The notes under the pieces: generated by a model | The model's input: the letters and a program-made list of their open reading frames with translations, nothing else | Database searches by the model: none | Told to the model about the DNA's origin: nothing | Origin: an uncultured Bryobacterales bacterium | GTDB lineage: Bacteria > Acidobacteriota > Terriglobia > Bryobacterales > Bryobacteraceae | Reading direction: 5' to 3' | DNA length: 64,000 nucleotides | NCBI GenBank assembly: GCA_937959285.1 | Contig: CALGAR010000026.1 | Span: 1 to 64,000 of the forward strand | Part shown: one piece after another, positions 62,801 to 64,000 of the stretch | Numbering within the stretch: the stretch's first letter is position 1 | Layout: each line of letters begins with the position of its first letter | Made by a program: the position numbers and the translations under genes

Positions 62801-62997
62801 AGGCAGAGACGGCCGAGCTGATACAGCTTGCCGTTAAAGAGCTGCAGCACTACCGGAAGTCTCCTAAGGAGGCGCTGGCGCTGCTCGATGTTGGGGAATC
62901 GCCGTGGGACAAGAAGCTGAAGGCGGAAGAACTCGCGGCATGGACAGTGGTTTGTAGTGCCATTCTCAATCTCGATGAGACAATTTCGAAGGAGTAG
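59842..62997 (+). CDS. PSD1-type cytochrome c / DUF1549 / LamG / DUF1553 protein
   Basis: 1051 aa, exported ([19 protein letters not shown]). PSCyt1 domain near residues 20-110 with a haem motif CFQCH, DUF1549 (about 135-340) with a second CxxCH in [12 protein letters not shown], a LamG/concanavalin-like insertion (about 410-590: [30 protein letters not shown]), then DUF1553 (about 700-1035: [44 protein letters not shown]). Such proteins abound in Planctomycetes and Acidobacteria and are thought to act on complex polymers. Start of a two-gene unit with the DUF1501 gene, 3 nt downstream. Confidence 0.92.
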   Translation: [1051 protein letters not shown]

Positions 62998-63000
62998 GAC

Positions 63001-64000
63001 ATGAGCGCTCTGGAATGCACACGGCGTCACTTCTTCGGCCGGACGGCCACGGGCATTGGAATAGCGGCGCTCGCGTCGCTGCTGCGTCAGAAGGGATATG
63101 CGGCGGAAGGGCTCCCGCATTTCGCGCCAACAGCGAAACGCGTCATTTTCTTGCACCAGTCGGGCGGCCCCTCGCAGCTCGACCTGTTCGACTACAAGCC
63201 AGAGCTCGTCAAGCGGCGTGGAACCGAGCTGCCGGACTCGGTCCGCATGGGCCAGCGCATCACAGGGATGACATCCGGGCAGGGAACTCTGCCCGTTGCG
63301 CCGAGCATTTTCAGCTTTAAGCAATACGGAGAATCGGGCGCGTGGGTCAGCGAGCTTTTGCCGCATACGGCGAAAGTTGTCGATGACCTTTGCATCATCC
63401 GCACCGTGAACACAGAAGCGATTAACCACGATCCGGCGATTACCTTTATCCAGACCGGATCGCAGCAGCCTGGGCGGCCGAGCATGGGTTCCTGGGTGAG
63501 CTACGGGCTCGGTAGCGAGAATGAGAATTTGCCTGCGTTCGTCGTGTTGCTCTCGCAGGCTCACGCCATCAACACGGATCAACCTTTGTTCTCACGGCTG
63601 TGGTCGAGCGGTTTTTTGCCGTCGAGCCATCAGGGAGTTCGATTCCGATCCGGGCGCGATCCGGTGCTGTATCTGGAGGATGCTCCGGGCATCTCGCGCG
63701 AGACACGGCGCCGGATGCTCGATACTGTGGCGTCGCTGAACCGCCGGCATCTCGATGAGTACGGCGATCCGGAGATTCAGACGCGGATCCGCCAGGCTGA
63801 AATGGCGTACCGGATGCAGACTTCGGTCCCCGAGCTCATGGATCTTTCCAAGGAGCCCGACAGCGTCTTCGAGATGTACGGGCCGGAGTCGAGGAAGCCC
63901 GGAACCTACGCCGCCAACTGCCTGCTTGCGCGGCGGCTCGCTGAGCGGAACGTGCGCTTTATCCAGCTCTATCATCGCGGCTGGGACCAGCACTTTGACC
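63001..64000 (+). CDS. DUF1501 protein, 3' end outside the window
   Basis: Open from the ATG at 63001 to the window edge (333 codons seen). N-terminal [22 protein letters not shown] is a twin-arginine-type export signal. The body has [53 protein letters not shown] and [30 protein letters not shown], all DUF1501 hallmarks (alkaline-phosphatase/sulfatase-like fold). DUF1501 genes habitually pair with DUF1549/DUF1553 genes, as here. Partial. Confidence 0.92.
   Translation, partial: MSALECTRRHFFGRTATGIGIAALASLLRQKGYAAEGLPHFAPTAKRVIFLHQSGGPSQLDLFDYKPELVKRRGTELPDSVRMGQRITGMTSGQGTLPVAPSIFSFKQYGESGAWVSELLPHTAKVVDDLCIIRTVNTEAINHDPAITFIQTGSQQPGRPSMGSWVSYGLGSENENLPAFVVLLSQAHAINTDQPLFSRLWSSGFLPSSHQGVRFRSGRDPVLYLEDAPGISRETRRRMLDTVASLNRRHLDEYGDPEIQTRIRQAEMAYRMQTSVPELMDLSKEPDSVFEMYGPESRKPGTYAANCLLARRLAERNVRFIQLYHRGWDQHFD

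Noticed and set aside
1..64000. CRISPR arrays, insertion sequences, prophage or integrase genes, attachment sites
   Set aside because: No spaced direct repeats, transposase or integrase motifs were seen; the tRNA-Leu has no integrase or duplicated 3' end nearby.

Overview
The window is about 60% G+C, densely packed and entirely chromosomal in character. I infer an Acidobacteriota member close to the Solibacter/Bryobacter group. The evidence is the mix of families: a very large Oar-type TonB-dependent receptor with an N-terminal carboxypeptidase-regulatory domain, a PSD1/DUF1549/DUF1553 protein next to a DUF1501 protein, a DUF1080 protein, a signal-bearing sulfatase and several enhancer-dependent (sigma-54) two-component systems. 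This is family-level inference; no 16S gene is present. I see no insertion sequence, prophage, CRISPR array or rRNA.

Layout. 0-1.8 kb: NfeD-type membrane protease and a divergent YkgJ-type cysteine-cluster protein. 1.9-8.2 kb: flagellar basal-body/export operon flgB-flgC-fliE-fliF-fliG-fliH-fliI-fliJ with a sigma-54-like promoter. 8.2-12.9 kb: convergent operon Omp85-like protein, DUF4390-like protein, NtrY-like kinase, NtrX-like regulator. 13-13.7 kb: Crp/Fnr regulator with candidate operators. 13.8-19.4 kb: aromatic amino acid operon trpC-trpF-trpB-trpA-aroQ-aroF-tyrA. 19.6-27.4 kb: acetyl-CoA synthetase, PhzF-like protein, BtuB-like TonB receptor, DUF58 protein, amino acid permease, DUF1080 protein. 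27.5-33.9 kb: a frameshifted lipoprotein gene, an AlkZ-like glycosylase candidate, a Flp pilin, a LarA/DUF2088 protein, tRNA-Leu(TAG), a degenerate PaaK-like protein and an amidohydrolase. 33.9-36.1 kb: two NarL-type regulators flanking a soluble kinase. 36.3-50.9 kb: ClC channel, TPR protein, hemB, acylphosphatase, Oar-like receptor, topA, dprA, small DUF2007-like protein, sulfatase, dipeptide epimerase-like protein. 51-57 kb: a sigma-54 cluster. 57.4-64 kb: SthA-type transhydrogenase, DUF5335-like protein, cytochrome/DUF1549/DUF1553 protein and the start of a DUF1501 gene.

The most interesting unit is at 51.1-56.9 kb. A kinase and NtrC-family regulator sit among genes carrying three near-perfect sigma-54 promoters that share the form TGGCACnGGnnnTGCA. 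They lie before a universal stress protein, before DUF302-kinase-regulator (so autoregulation is likely) and before an Rnk/GreA-type gene translationally coupled to a divergent MreB paralog whose ATPase motifs look degraded. A compound inverted repeat between the two divergent promoters is a candidate enhancer site.

A second theme is start signals without Shine-Dalgarno sequences. Several genes (DUF2088, hemB, phzF-like; possibly flgB and the Omp85-like gene) have a promoter core placed so that the transcript would begin within about 0-5 nt of the start codon, suggesting leaderless mRNAs. All calls come from reading the sequence; nothing was searched against a database.
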